A stretch of DNA of 64,000 nt, taken from NCBI GenBank assembly GCA_944472135.2, contig OX235270.1:46996352-47060351 (forward strand). The letters are read 5' to 3'. The position numbers were made by a program, and so were the translations under genes. The notes below the pieces were generated by a model, which saw nothing but the letters and a program-made list of their open reading frames with translations, searched no databases and was not told the origin of the DNA. Positions 21,936 through 35,300 of the stretch are shown here, piece after piece. Numbering within the stretch: position 1 is the first letter of the stretch; every line of letters begins with the position of its first letter. This stretch comes from Trichobilharzia regenti (lineage: Eukaryota > Platyhelminthes > Trematoda > Strigeidida > Schistosomatidae).

Positions 21936-22719
21936 GAAACGCATGCACTTAAAATCTGTATATCATTTGTTTTTAATCCTAGATTTTGCCTGTATACAGA
22001 GAAAGTGTGTGTGTGTGTATTGGTCATTTAATTGCATGGTTCACTTTTAATCAAGTCATATAAGTACTCATTGTACTTTGACTATAGTATCTTAAAGATA
22101 ACTAAATTTCTTTCTCACTAGTAGTAAGTAAACTTAAACTTAAAAAGATTTATGGAAGGTGAATAAATTATTTGAGTTCCATAAGAAACTAAAAAAGAGT
22201 TAGGGCGTTTGTTTTATGTCTATTCTTGACTCTGTTGATTCGTTTTCAGTGAGATGATTTCTTAATTTTGACTTAGATACTAAGGATTTTGTTCAAAAAG
22301 CGGCTGACTTGATTTAAATTAAACAACAAATAAACATAGAAATAGCCTTTGGACTGTGTGGAACAGTATCTACGTAGTTAGGTTTTCGACAGTTATATTG
22401 ATTTGAAGGTAACTTTGACTCAGAAAATACCATAGTTTGTGACTCTTCAGTGGTTGACAACCACAACAAATCTGTCAGAATGTGAAACAAGCTTATCAAA
22501 ATTCAGTTACACCTCTAAAAACCAGCGAAACAGAGGGATCACCAGTAGAAATACAATTAGATTTAGAAAAACTGCTGTCTGATTGTTTTCAGTAGTCAAC
22601 CTTTAAATATGCGAATTAAAAAGGCGAAATAAGTTCAATGTTACACTGTGATACCTACCATAAATCACTCCAGAGACATTAATTTTTTTTATTCTCATAT
22701 AGTTACTTTTCGTTCATTC
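21936..22719. other. Intergenic, nothing recognised
   Basis: AT-rich intergenic sequence without recognised features. Confidence 0.5.
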
Positions 22720-22966
22720 GTGCGTCGGTGGCACAGCGGTAGAATGCTCGCCAGTCACGCATGTGGTTCAGGGTTCCACCCCTGGCCGACGCACTCCTTT
22801 ACCTCGCCAAGCTAGAAATAATGCTGGTAAAGAGGAAAAGTTGTGCATAAGGCTAGCAACCCCATCCTGTAAAAATAAACATCGCTACAGAAACTTCAAG
22901 TCTCTAGCTTGAAGCCTTATGTTCCACTGAGGAACGTGAAGGATTGAAAAAAAGAAATAACATTGA
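22720..22966 (+). mobile_element. tRNA-derived SINE, family B (RTE-like body and tail)
   Basis: Head tgcgtcggtggcacagcgg with B box gggttccacccc, then actcctttacctcgccaagc, a body ggctagcaaccccatcctg and gctacagaaacttcaag, and a tail gccttatgttccactgagg. The body resembles the 5' region of the RTE element at 13330-13410 and the tail resembles RTE 3' ends at 16480 and 24706. Other copies are at 39661 and 50566. Confidence 0.85.
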
Positions 22967-24050
22967 AATTGGCTGAAACACCTTATGTAACTGAGTTTGT
23001 GCCTAATTTATGATGTTGTGGGGTCCTGAGAGCGTATCAAAATTAACTTGAAGTTTCCAATAGGAATTTGTCTTCGAAGGAATAATTTATTAGTAATTGT
23101 AATTTTCGTAATACATAATAATTGACAGTGAAGTGGAAATTTAGATCAGGACATCACCTATGATTACTGGTATCATATATCTACAAACTCATAGGAACCG
23201 TTGACTTATCAGTGAGCCGGCTGGAACCCCGACGTAATCGGAATTTTTATTTCACATTCATGCGTGGTATTACACTATACAGAAATCAGTCCTCAAATCT
23301 AAAACTCCTTTAGGTAGTTTCACAAACAGTTATGATGTATTTTGGTAATACAGAATAATTAATGGAAGCCCTTAAAACATCTGGTAAGGTGGACTACATA
23401 GAATTCTTTTTGAGAATATAATCATTTCATTTTGAAGATTTCAACAAGAACGGCATTTCAGTCTTAATTATTACCCGAAATTTATATTTTTAAACGCTAG
23501 GAGAGCGAACTAACACTGATTCTTCTAGAAATTTTCCTCTTTTGTGTTAATAACTTTATCAAAATAATAAACTGGAACTAAAATATCTATGGTAATTCGA
23601 TCAGTTTTCCTTTACACAGAATATTCTACTTTGCCAGATTGGTGACAAAGATAACAAATATTTACAGAATGCCAGATTTGAAGTAAAAAAAAACTCTGTT
23701 TACATATGAAGAAAAATCTGCACATACAATATCAGTTTTTCTGTGGAGCGGGGGTGAGATGGTAGCAGGATGTTGAATTCTAACAGAGCTTTGTGGAATC
23801 CATTAAATTTTTAATAAAATTTCTATTATACATACAGCTTTTCTGGGTTTAAACTTCACTGAAGACTTCTAAAACAGGTTCACTATTATCAAAGTTCATC
23901 TAGTGACTTGATAATACAACATATAAACTCATAAGAAAATCCTTTCGGGCTATAATTATTATACTTTAAATAAGTACCATAATGTTTATTTCTTAACCTT
24001 GATTTTATATATGTATATATGGTGAGCAATTTGTAAATAACCAGCCAACA
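22967..24050. other. Intergenic, nothing recognised
   Basis: AT-rich sequence with no recognised gene or repeat. Confidence 0.5.
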
Positions 24051-24745
24051 ACAACAACAACAGTAGCAACATCCATCGCCAATCACCATCAACGGGAGGG
24101 ATTTGAAAGAGGTTACTTCATTCACTTATCTAGCATTGAGCATTGTCTCAACTACAGGAAGTCGGAACGGACGAGGATGTCAAATCGAGAATCGGGAAGG
24201 CGAGAAACACGTTCATCAACCAACTGAAACCAATCTGGAAATCTTCATCACTCAGCATCAACAACAAAATTCGGATCTTCATTACAAATGACAAATCAGT
24301 TCTCCTATACGGATCAGAAACTTGGCGGGCGGGTCACAAAGAATATTTCCAGCAGCCTGTTGCAGGCCCTTATTAACAACTGTCTTCGCTCTATACTGAA
24401 GATCAGATGACCGGGCCGGAAAGAATCACCAACAAGAAACTATGGGTGGTAACAAACAAAACAAGAACCAGTCGCCCAACAAATATACAGGAGAAATTCG
24501 AGATGGATTAGACACTTGCTGAGGAGGCCGCTGGGTGATATCGCGCGTCAGGCCCTCAAGTAGAACCCGGTAAGGAATCGACGAGGGGGACGTCCAAGGG
24601 TGACATGGAGGAGATCGTGTGAAGAGGAGTTGAAACGGTATGGACTAACATGGATGCAGGTGAAAAGCACAGCAGAAGACAGAAGCAAATGCAGACGTGC
24701 AGTTGAAGCCCTATGTTCCACTAGGAACCCAAGGGAACAATAATA
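24050..24745 (+). mobile_element. RTE-clade retrotransposon 3' fragment
   Basis: Contains pieces of the C-terminal part of an RTE reverse transcriptase: DLKEVTSFTYLAL, SRIGKARNTFINQLKPIWKS, SVLLYGSETWR, then GRPRVTWRRSC-like sequence, ending gaagccctatgttccactag and an AAT-rich tail. Truncated at its 5' end and broken by frameshifts. Confidence 0.82.
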
Positions 24746-24930
24746 ACAATATAATTTGTATCCCATCATCACTGCTACAACTTAGGATTTCGGTTTCTGC
24801 TCTGACAGCGAAGTTCATGCAATTGTTACCCTTCGAAAAAAGATTCTTGACAAACATACAAATTTCATTTCTTCTCTTATCTATGAATAAACCTAGAGCG
24901 ACCAGAAACAAATAAAACCCATCGAAATGA

Positions 24931-24932
<2 letters not shown>

Positions 24933-24970
<38 letters not shown>
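24933..24970. repeat. (AT)n microsatellite
   Basis: About 38 bp of AT repeats. Confidence 0.95.
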
Positions 24971-24976
<6 letters not shown>

Positions 24977-25350
24977 GAAAATTCGAAACTCATGTTATCT
25001 GTTAGACTGTTTTATCTTTCTGAAAACAGATTATACTGCGATGCTTAATATTCCTATTTCCCAATTAGGTGCATTTACGCATTTCGATTCTTTTTTCAAG
25101 CTGAATGTAATACCAGTATACCTCAAATAACCAATCCCTAAAAATTCCGGACAAATGTCCTGACAAAAAAAATATATAACTTTCATGAGTCACCTTTTTC
25201 ATGTTTAGGAAACTCTACTCTCTCATCTAAACATGACTCACCTTACCTTGTTTCCTTTCTTTCCTTTTTTCTATTGGCTATTAGATAAGATGCTTTCTTT
25301 AGTTACGTAATCTACTTTTTTGTTATGCTCTTTCTAACTAAACCTTGTTT

Positions 25351-25352
<2 letters not shown>

Positions 25353-25381
<29 letters not shown>
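25353..25381. repeat. (AT)n microsatellite
   Basis: About 29 bp of AT repeats. Confidence 0.95.
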
Positions 25382-25383
<2 letters not shown>

Positions 25384-26289
25384 ACCCTGTTTTTTGTTTC
25401 CAAGCCTAATTGTCTAATTATTCTTTAAATAGTCAGTGTTTGTAACTCCTAATCAGTTAAATCGTTCCGGACTAATTCTTACCAATTACTCCTTATGATC
25501 GTGGAAAAGTATGTTCATATTTTTGATGTAGTTCAGGTGAGAAGAATCCTCGAAATAATAAAAGATGAGCTCATATTATCCTGGTACAATTGTTGTTCTT
25601 GCTTTGTTCAAACGTCTTCTATTAGTATCACGAATATACTGTTAAAGTAATGCAGATAAATTCATGATCTAAATAATTTTTTCCAGCTTTCCATCAAACC
25701 TGAATTCGCCATGTGACACATATAAGTAAATACATAACCACTTTTACTAATTTGCTAATATCATTTTTCTCCAAATGATGAATACTTCTTTAAAAAATTT
25801 GAAGTTTTTATCAGTATCACCAGTACTCGATTCTAGTCTTTTCGGCAGAGACTTGGATCCATCAAGTTGGAAATAATATACCGGTGTTCTTCAGAAAGTT
25901 GTGTATTGTAACTTCAACTACTTTAGGCTTTCCACTCTCTATTCAACTACATAACAGTATTCTGCAAAGTGACTAAATCCTTCAGCATTATTGCTTCAGC
26001 GAAATACTGACAAGCGAAAATTTGTATTTCTATTTCAACTACTTTATCTCTCACTGACTATCAGTCACTTATCATGACTGTTTCTTCACCTGATCTGTCT
26101 CTGTTACAAACTTCCCGAAAGATACTAAAATAATTAATTTAATTGTTGTACAAACATACAGATGGAAAACACGAACTGATTATTTATTATATTAAGAATT
26201 CCACCTATGTGCACATATTCGTGTATCTAACTAATAAATCAGTGTGTGATATAACCGTGACTTGCTCCTCACTTGGTGTAGCACAGTAT
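25382..26289. other. Intergenic, nothing recognised
   Basis: AT-rich intergenic sequence; no feature supported. Confidence 0.45.
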
Positions 26290-26440
26290 GAGACAGCTGA
26301 TGATTGGTTACACGTAGTTCTAAGGCTTACAGAGCAGTCTTATGCATCGTCATAGAGGAGAGCGTAGAATGTCAGTCTAACATCTAGCTCAACTTTATCG
26401 GCTTTGAAAACGCCTTAAAGAGCATTCACCTTGAAGTAAT
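26290..26440 (+). mobile_element. Small RTE reverse transcriptase fragment
   Basis: Resembles the block at 15345-15420 of the long RTE copy: gagagcgtagaatgtcagt, then ttatcggctttgaaaacgcc, corresponding to the ERRMSV...FxxFEKA part of the RT palm. Heavily decayed. Confidence 0.45.
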
Positions 26441-28364
26441 TTAATAATATTAATAATAGCTTTATTCCAAACAGTATTTGTGGTACAGATATGAAATTTT
26501 CAGCGTGCATTACAATAGTGCATCTAATTACCTCACAAAAATTTTATAAGATTTAAAAATCAAAAACCAACTCCCAAAAAAGATAAATAAAAAAAAATAA
26601 TAAAAACAACAGCGTTGCGTTTACATTTTAAACAATGCACCACAGGATAAGAAATATAAAATTGTTGTGTAATAGAAGATGAGAGCAACAGTGTGAAAGT
26701 AACGAGGAAAGGAAAACAAAAACCAATGGGACTATTTGTTAGAGTGCCGCAGTAAGTTGATCGTGTCATACCTAACGGATTTCCCATCACATAACAGCTG
26801 TGCCAGATATGGTATTGTGGAGCTTTCGTACTTGGTAGTCCTAGCATATAGCCTCCTATGGCTGCTTCTAGTTCTACCAGATGAAATGCAAGGAGATAGC
26901 TGCGTATAGAGAGGATGCTCGGGGTCTGACAATATTGTATTCGCTAGTTTCTTACATGACATTATATGTCTATCCACAATAGTGTTAACCAGTTGGTTTA
27001 ACGATATCCCACTTGCCTTACTAACAGCTTTTAGTGCCCTTCTCAGCAAAGCAAAGTCTTTCTTAAGTAGTCCAGGAAAGATTAATAGGGAACAGTAAAG
27101 GGGGATGGGTAGAATACAAGAATTGACAAACTGAGAAAGCAAAGAGTGCTTTATACCAGACTGCCTTAACTTCCTAACGTAGAACGTTAAGCGAAACATC
27201 TTTCTAGTAACTAGCAAGATGTGGGGGACCAGGAAACATCGGTGGAAAAACTCAGCCCAAGGTACTTGACATCAGATGTATTTTCAACCTCTATGCCGTC
27301 AATGTGAGCTAACTAGTTGTTGTAGGTCACGTTTACGTCTGAAAGTGAAATTGACTACCTGACATTTAGACGGATTTAGCTTAAGACCGTTTGAAGAGGA
27401 TCACTGACTAATTTCCGATAGAAAGTTATTTAAATTGGAACAATCTGACTGAGAGTTGACAGACGTAGAAACAGAGAGGTCATCAGCGTTCTTAACAAAA
27501 GTGGCTACATCAGTATGAGGCAAGTCATGTAAGAAAAAAGAAAATAGAAAAGGAGAAAGAACAGCACCTTGAGGAACACCAGCTAAAGTAAGTGTGGTAG
27601 TGGAGGACTTTCCATTGTAGACGGTGTACTGCTTCCTATCAAGAAAATAGGAATGCAACCACTTATTTGTCCAGCTCTCAGCCTGTGTTGCAGCAAGCTT
27701 ACTTAGCAGGAGAGACCTAGGAACAGACTCAAATGCAGATGTGTAATCAAGGAAGGCATAGCGAACGTATTTAGCTCCTTTATCTAAACTAGAGACTATA
27801 CTATGATGTAGGACAACAGCGGCATCTAAGGTGCACCTGCTATGTTTATAGGCGAACTGGTTAGCGTTATGGAAAGGCTTTCAAGAGCGCTCAAGATTAG
27901 GTAAAATACGTCTTCCCATAACTTTCAAAAAAGGTAGGGTAATAGCAATGGGTCCAAACTTAACATATGGTCCACTTATTGATTTAGGCACTGGAACGAT
28001 CTGGATATTTTTCCATGAGTCAGGTATGATACTTTTGGAAAACGATTTATTGACAATTTCAGTTAATGGGGAACACAAGATATCAGCAAACTTCTTAAGG
28101 ATAACAGCACGAACACCATCGGGACCAAGGGACTGAGTAGGTTTGAGAGATTGAAGACACTTGAGGACATCATTCGTATTAAAGCATGAGAAGCAATCAT
28201 TATTTACGCTATTTGAGTTAGGAGTCATAACATCTGCAGGGATACATATGAAAGATATATTAGGCATGCGAACATCTACAGAAATATCATTCATTATTTG
28301 CTTACCACCTGTGATTTCCTTTAATAGATTCCACATATTAGATGGCGATTTACGCGACGACGCG
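26441..28364 (-). mobile_element. CR1-clade (SR1-like) retrotransposon, 3' part, 5' cut by RTE insertion
   Basis: On the minus strand, reverse transcriptase blocks appear in order: LKPTQSLGPDGVRAVILKKF (28150-28090), SWKNIQIVPVPKS (28020-27980), a YTSAFESVPRS stretch (27750-27700), AGVPQGAVLSPFLFSFFLHD (27580-27520), then KNADDLSVSTSV, where the usual YADD box reads NADD, and LKLNPSKCQVVNF. A C-terminal region follows to about 26740. The order is that of CR1-group elements. Stops and frameshifts are present. The 5' end stops at 28364, where an RTE copy in the other orientation begins. Confidence 0.82.
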
Positions 28365-29315
28365 CACCAAATCTTTATCACCATCATTCATCAGTTGTAT
28401 GACGGTGTCACGTGCTAGGAAATCCACAACCGACAACAACAAACTCTCACGAGTGGGGAGACGACTGTACATCACATCGAGATTACACTCTAGTACATGT
28501 GAACTTCGAAGATGATATATGTCTGATATCACACAAACTCCCAGATCTCCAGGTGGAAACAACAACCGTTCGCCAGAATAGACAGCAAAGACAGGACTTC
28601 AAATCAACATAGAGAAAGAAGATGGAGGTGATGAGGAGGGAGACCAACCATCAACCACCAACAACAAACACCGATCACCAACAACGGAAGACATCTGAAG
28701 GAAGTCGCTTCCTTCATTCATCTACGCAGCAGAGTTTCAAATACACGCGAAACGGATCAGGGTGTCAAAGTCATGATTGAAAAGGCGAGACACACCTTCA
28801 TTACTCCGAAATCAATGTGGAAATTCGCCCCCATTTACTCGCAGAAGAAGACTCGGATTCTCAACACTAATGATAAACCAGTTCCTCCACGGGATTCACA
28901 GACTAGTTCCACCACTCACGAAAAGCATTTCCAACACGCTGAAGACATTCATCAGCACCTCACTTCGCTCTACACTGAACATCAGATAGCTGGAAAAGAT
29001 AAACAACAAGGAACTCTGGCAGAGAACCACCCAAAAATCTATCTCACTGAAAATGTGTGCGAAACAAATGGAGGTGGATTGAACATACACTCAAGAAATC
29101 ATTGAGTGGCATCACGTGTCATGCAAACCCTCGAATGGAACCCGAATGAGGAACGGCGAGTTGGGTATCCGAGAGTGATATGGAAGAAATCGTGTGAGGA
29201 GGACTTGAAGGCTTATAGACAATCGTCAAGCCAGATGAAGAAGACTGCAGAGATTAGATTGAAAAGGAGATGTGCTGCTAAAGCCTTATACCGCACTTCG
29301 AACCTAAGGTAACAC
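28365..29315 (+). mobile_element. RTE-clade fragment, copy 1 of a near-identical pair
   Basis: Nearly identical to 35303-36300 but lacks about 104 bp after aatccacaacc (near 28425). Pieces include SHKLPDLQVETTTV, SKSMWKFAP-like sequence, and the RVGYPRVIWKKSCEEDLKAY region (29150-29220). Both copies share the same reading-frame breaks, so neither encodes a working protein. It ends about 190 bp beyond the Mind bomb stop codon on the opposite strand. Confidence 0.82.
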
Positions 29316-29505
29316 TAATAATATCCTGTCTAACATAACTAACAATCGAATGAAGGCAACGAAATAAATTCTTTGTGACAAAATACATTTATTACCAAAC
29401 AATTTAAAGAAGGTTAGCACAACGATGCAAATTTAACATAATCTTCTGGTTATTAACAACCTGTTCTCTACATAGCTTCACTAGGATAAGGGTAATTCAA
29501 GGAAT
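29316..29505 (-). other. Mind bomb 3' UTR region
   Basis: Minus-strand sequence after the Mind bomb stop codon (29506-29508). It contains an AATAAA poly(A) signal on the minus strand at 29388-29393, about 113 bases past the stop. Confidence 0.6.
29388..29393 (-). promoter_or_regulatory. Candidate poly(A) signal of Mind bomb gene
   Basis: Plus-strand tttatt, that is AATAAA on the minus strand, about 113 bases after the stop codon of the terminal RING exon. Confidence 0.55.
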
Positions 29506-29646
29506 TCAGTAAAGAATTATTCGGCTTTCTACCTCCCTACGGCATATTGGACATACGGTTACTTGATCACCACACCACTGACATGTTGCATGACCACACA
29601 TAAAAACTAGATTACGTGAACGATCCAAACATATGGGGCATCGGAT
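29506..29646 (-). CDS. Mind bomb last exon: RING3 and C-terminus
   Basis: Encodes 46 residues and a stop: IRCPICLDRSRNLVFMCGH, ATCQWCGDQ, TVCPICRREVESRIILY. All eight zinc ligands are present (CPIC, CGH, CxxC, CPIC). In Mind bomb 1 this last RING carries the main ligase activity. The acceptor is tatgtttttcag (minus strand). Confidence 0.93.
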   Translation of the reverse strand: MRCPICLDRSRNLVFMCGHATCQWCGDQVTVCPICRREVESRIILY

Positions 29647-32296
29647 CTGAAAAACATATAAAAAAACGAGTGGTTTTTAATAAATATTGTACACAATTGT
29701 TCAGAGTTTATCACCTTTCCAGTAAAAATGCAATACTTCGGTTGTAGACAAATTCAACAAACTGATGTGTTCTTGAATTACTGTGTGTACGGCAACCACA
29801 GGATCACGGTGATTATCAAAGTATACAGCATTGATGATAAAACCTTTAATGTCAACAATGAGTAAGGCGAGTGCCCATCTCAGAAGGAATACAGGCCCTG
29901 TAAAGGTTTAGAGAGGTATTAACTAATGAGTACTGACAAGTAAAAAACCTAGATGCAAAGTTTTTCACAAAATTATGGCTACATATTTTATGCTTTAGAT
30001 AAAACTATCACCATGAACATATTTTAACTAGCCAATGCTCCCACTTAATCACTGTCAAAAACATATGCCAACAGTTTTTATCTGTTTCATGTTATAGAAA
30101 AACAAAGCCATGCTCTTGATTACACCATTAAATACTTTTCTGGAATTTGATTAGGAAGGTTATTCTATCAGGCTTAATTTAGGCGTACTTCAAATTGATG
30201 AAAAAGATTTTTAGCTCAGGCTGATATTTATCAGTGTTATTTAATTCTCTCAGCTGTATGCTGGCAACTGCACAACTGTCATTATCTTTCTTTCAGTTTA
30301 CCCTGTATCAAAAGTCTTTATACAATGAAATTTATGTAAAATATGTGACAGCATGCCTAAAAATTCCAGGGATTTCAATTTTGCTATATAAAGTGACAGC
30401 AAACATTTCAGTCATCATATTATATTTGTGAATATAGGTAATCGCACACATATACAATAAATTAGAAGACCCTTTCGTATTTTATACATTAGGTTCATAT
30501 ACGGCTGGTTCATGAAAGTATAGATACCTGATGAGTTCAGTATAACTCCCTTGAATATGGATAATTTTTTTCCTTTAGCTTACTAAAAGTTGGTAACAGT
30601 ATCAGTAGAACTTTAAGTTTATAGCAGTCATGACTCTTCAATGGCTATCCAATTCTCTACAAAGGCGTTTCTAGAAGTTTAGTCATTTTTCTTTTTATAG
30701 AGAATATCACTTCCACTTGGATCCTTGTCTATCATCTACCGCGTGCCGAATAAATTCACAAAAACATTGAAGCACCGCATGCTCCAAACAGCTGAGGCTG
30801 TCGCCATTCGTGTTAAACAACCAGTGCTTTCAGTGCAAAAGAAGCAAGTACAGCCAATAAATACTACTGCCTTGGCCTTCACAGTGGAGACTATAAATTC
30901 ATGAACTTGTAGTATTATCTTTCCTAGTCTTTCTGACATTCAGTATATTGTTATGTTGATGCTATTGAACTGTAATCTATTGATATCATTATTGATTCAA
31001 TGTTATTTCAACGATAATGTTGTTAATGACACTAATTCACTCACTATTATGTATAAATGACTGTAGAACCTGATGAAATAGTTACCGGAAAAGAACATTC
31101 TTTGTTCAGTCACCATTCTTCTGAAAAAAACAATGAAACCTTTTCAAATGATATATTGGTAGCGCTAACGATAGTGAGACTTTGTGACTGCCTTTTTATG
31201 CTTTATGAATAGCATGAAATACATTTCACTGTAGAAAATATCATGTAAAACTTTGGCATTTCATGAAACCCGAGAAATTTGAATTGTCTTTCGATGAAGT
31301 AGCTTGATAGCTGAATTTTTCATAAGAATATCACCTTGTTATAGTTATTTTTATGATAAAGGATATCACAGTCTTGTGTAGTGCACCGCTCTAGTATCCC
31401 CCTACTTTAATATTTCATGAAAGGTAACAAAGTTAGCATGTGTTTATGCACGCTAAATCTATGACTGACTGTCTGTTATATAAATGATACAAATAAGAGG
31501 TTAAATTTGAATAGTGACTTTATCATTGAATGAGGTCACTCTAGTAGGCTGATGAGTTCGCATTTTAGTCAAGTGTGTAACTGTGAGCTACTCGAGGGTA
31601 AATAAACCAATACGATTTGAATAAGTGGTTGCCGATGCTGGATATCTTGCAGTAAAGTCAGGTTGTCTGTAATAATTAATATTCAAACATCACTTATTAC
31701 AACAAGGCAATTTATTGAATTTATGAAAATTGTTGATTACTTGTAATGAGATTTGTAACATTCATTTGCAAATAATCTATATTAACATAAAAGACACCCA
31801 CCTGTTCCCTCATCACTTGCAGTTCATGTTTCAGTCTACGTAGCTCACGTTCACACAGTGGAGCTCTTGGACCTCGTGGTCGTCCACGTATATCAGCTTG
31901 ATTCACATCTTGATGTAACTGATTGTTCGGTGCTATTATCCCCTAAAATTATATGAATCAAATGAAAATATTTTCGATGAAATAAAAAATTTAATTTATG
32001 CAATACTTTTGCTACTTGTTAATAGTTAAGCTTACGGAAAAGCATTAATTTATAAGGCACTACGTATTTGCTGACTTATTAAAAATATTGCTAGGAAATA
32101 TTTTTTTAAGGCACTGTGTATGTGTTTTAAGAAAAAAAAATTTTTTTTTGCAGACTTACCTGTCGGTTGGACGAATTTACCAAGCCACTTAACGTCTGAT
32201 TATCCATAGGAGACACATTGTGTGGTGGTTTATCTGTTCAAAAAAGTACAAAATGTCAACAACTTGAATAAGTGTCCATTTTATTTACACACACAT

Positions 32297-32352
<56 letters not shown>

Positions 32353-35300
32353 GCCGGTTCTAAGATTTCAAAATGTATATGTGAATTTACTGATCTATCC
32401 TAACTAAACAGAATCATGCAGTAATAAGTAAAGTACTACTTCGTTTCAGTTTTCATACCAAAAATAAATCGATAAGGTAAATAATAAAAGTTGGAAAACA
32501 CCAGCAAATAAATGTGTGACCAGTATTCAGTTGAAATTTCATTATTTGAAGCAGATTTAAGAGAATGTATTAGAGCCTATTTTCATTATCATCATGAATA
32601 TTAAATAGTGTTGACAGGCCTGAAGATAAATTTGTCATTGGATTTGGCATCAATTAAACGATAGTATTTAAAATAATGGAGGGTTCACTAATTGTTTATT
32701 TTATTTGAAGCTTTTCGTAAAGTGAAACAGGCAATCTCTATTGAAATGAACTGAATGCTTTTAGGTTTTATGACAAGCACATTACTGCTCAATGTAGTTG
32801 TGTTCTCTGAGCTGAATGGTGGTTTATTTGCAAAGCTTTCATTACCCTAACATCCATCTGAGCTATAAATCTTCTCCATCATATCTACATTACTACTACA
32901 CCCGTGAACAGTTTAAAATGAGATTTGAGGTGTTTCTCCAGTTCTTAGTATTAATCAAGTGTTATTAATCAGCAACGTGTACTCTAGCATATAATAAATA
33001 AACAATAAGTGTTAGGAGATTTTATTGTTAGATTGCTAACCAGAATAATAGTGAGCTATTTCATGTTGACTGGGTCACACTAATAGATGCATATTGACAA
33101 ACAAAAGCATAATTAGTCCAGTGCATCAAGTTTATGAAATCTAACCTTGGGGGTAGGCGATTTGCTGTGCTTAAGAGAGAGAGAGAGAGAGAAGAAGAGA
33201 GTTGCAACCGAAACACAATATCTCCAAGTATTATTAAAAGCAATTAGACACACATATAATCTAAGTTACTAGCTGAAGTTTAGCCAGTTGGATTGAAATT
33301 GTTCTAATCAACTGGCAATGCATTATTAACATACTAATTTTCATCATTTTTCGTTTCCATCCTTTCTTTTACCTTTAGATGTTGTGATGTCTAACAAGTG
33401 TATTGATAAAAATTACAGTGTAAGACAGATGACAATGTGGGACAGTGTAGTTTTTAGAAGAGGCTAGGAATTACCACGACTTTGCTTTGCACAGAAATAT
33501 ATAAAGGTTGCTTTATGTTTTGAAAAAAAACAAAACAGAAATTTACTTCGAGAATGATTTGCATTCACAGAAGAAAACCATTCCATCTAAGCATATAAAT
33601 AATCAATGAGAATTAGTGCTTTTACATTCGTCATTTGTGTCAGAGATAATATGGTAGTGTTAAACATCTGACCTTTGATGAGTCATTAGGAAGGGAAAAA
33701 AGGTCATTATGACTTTTATGTTGCATTTAGGTTTTAAGGTTGTGTTATTTCCTCCATAGCGCTTAGCTTACATACAAACACTAACGCAGACAAAGAGTAT
33801 TGCTAAAATTAAAAAAAAGCCTTTTGAATGAAAATACGCTGTCAGAAGATTTGTTCATGTTCATATTTGTGCTGCTGCAGGTTTGTTCGATAAAACCCCA
33901 CGAGAATATGGGGTATGTATGTATGTATGTGTATGTATCTGGTGTGAAACCAAAAAGAGAGTTTAAACTAACGTATTTTTTTTGGCTTAATCACACATTT
34001 TAAATGTATAGTTTTTTTCTGTAAGTACAGTGCACAACTAAAAAACATCTCCTAAGCCTTATAATAACAAAATTTAAATAATAATAACAACAATTGGTGT
34101 TCAAAACAGAAACTGACAGGTTTCTGTCAGTGATATCGATACGATATTATACATTCCTTAACATTGTGATGTAGAAGAGGTGTACCTAGGTAAATGAGGT
34201 TACTTTTAACTGTAGCTTGTGGTTCACTATTATGTACTCATTTAGGAATGATCGTAATGTCTTTCATAAAATAATTTCTCAGTTTAAATAATATCCTAAA
34301 AATATTTTCCAGTCCCACAAGAGAAATCCCAGGTGTTTAACGTTGCAAGTGTAATCACTTTTGAGAAAAAAATACATATACTTTACACAACAAACAACCA
34401 ATGACATACTTGAAAGTTGGTTCTGAACTAATTCCATTTCCGTCTGAACGTTACCCAAGACAGAATTATTCGTAGGCAATACATTTGTAATATTGGAAAC
34501 ATTGGAAATAAGGTTTGCTTCATTGTTGTTTGAAGAATTCACAGTAAATGGATTTGAATCTCTCCTGTCTTGTCCTAAGGCAACACTAGTAGACTGATGA
34601 TTAACACCAGAACAGGCTACTATTACTGGCCATAATGACTGGACTGCATTTCCGCACGTTGGGCATCCGCTTAAACAAATCCCTCCGGTTAACAATTCAT
34701 CCAGTAAACTGTGAAGTTTCGTTATCATTGATAGTAAACGACCTAATGGTACATTTCGCCACGAATTTATGTTGTTATTTCTTGTAATAAATGATGACGC
34801 AGCTGGCACATCACGTGCAAATAATGGATCTAACTCGTCAATATCTCGATTTGATTGGACGGCAGGAGTATTTGTAGCAATACCTGTTGATGTTGAAGCA
34901 GATGCTACTGCTACTGCTGCTACAGCTGTTGATAATGAAGGATTGTTACTGTTGACGACACTGTTGCTAGCTGTATTAATTAGACTTCCACCACTTTCAT
35001 CATCATCACTACTACCAAAACTGATAGCTGTTATCTGGTGGATAATCTCCAAGTGATGAACTTTTGTCTCTAAACAAGATTTACACCAAAGCATATGACT
35101 ACAAGGTCTAGCTAACACTACACCATTTGACAGACTACATTCACAGCATGGTGCAAACTATATATGAGGAGAGAAAAAACAAACAAAAAAGATCGCAAAG
35201 TTAGGCTACATAAACAAGAATATGAAAATGCATATTGGTATACTTTAGTATGTGGTCTTCCAATGTCAAGTAATTTAGTAATTGATTCAACGCAACGGAG

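Noticed and set aside
24927..25130. Open frame starting in the (AT)n tract
   Set aside because: The frame begins in repeated IYIY codons from the microsatellite and has no recognised sequence afterwards.
34769..35056. Plus-strand open frame rich in Ala and Thr
   Set aside because: It is the complement of the low-complexity insertion in Mind bomb RING2; the minus strand has matching splice sites and zinc ligands.
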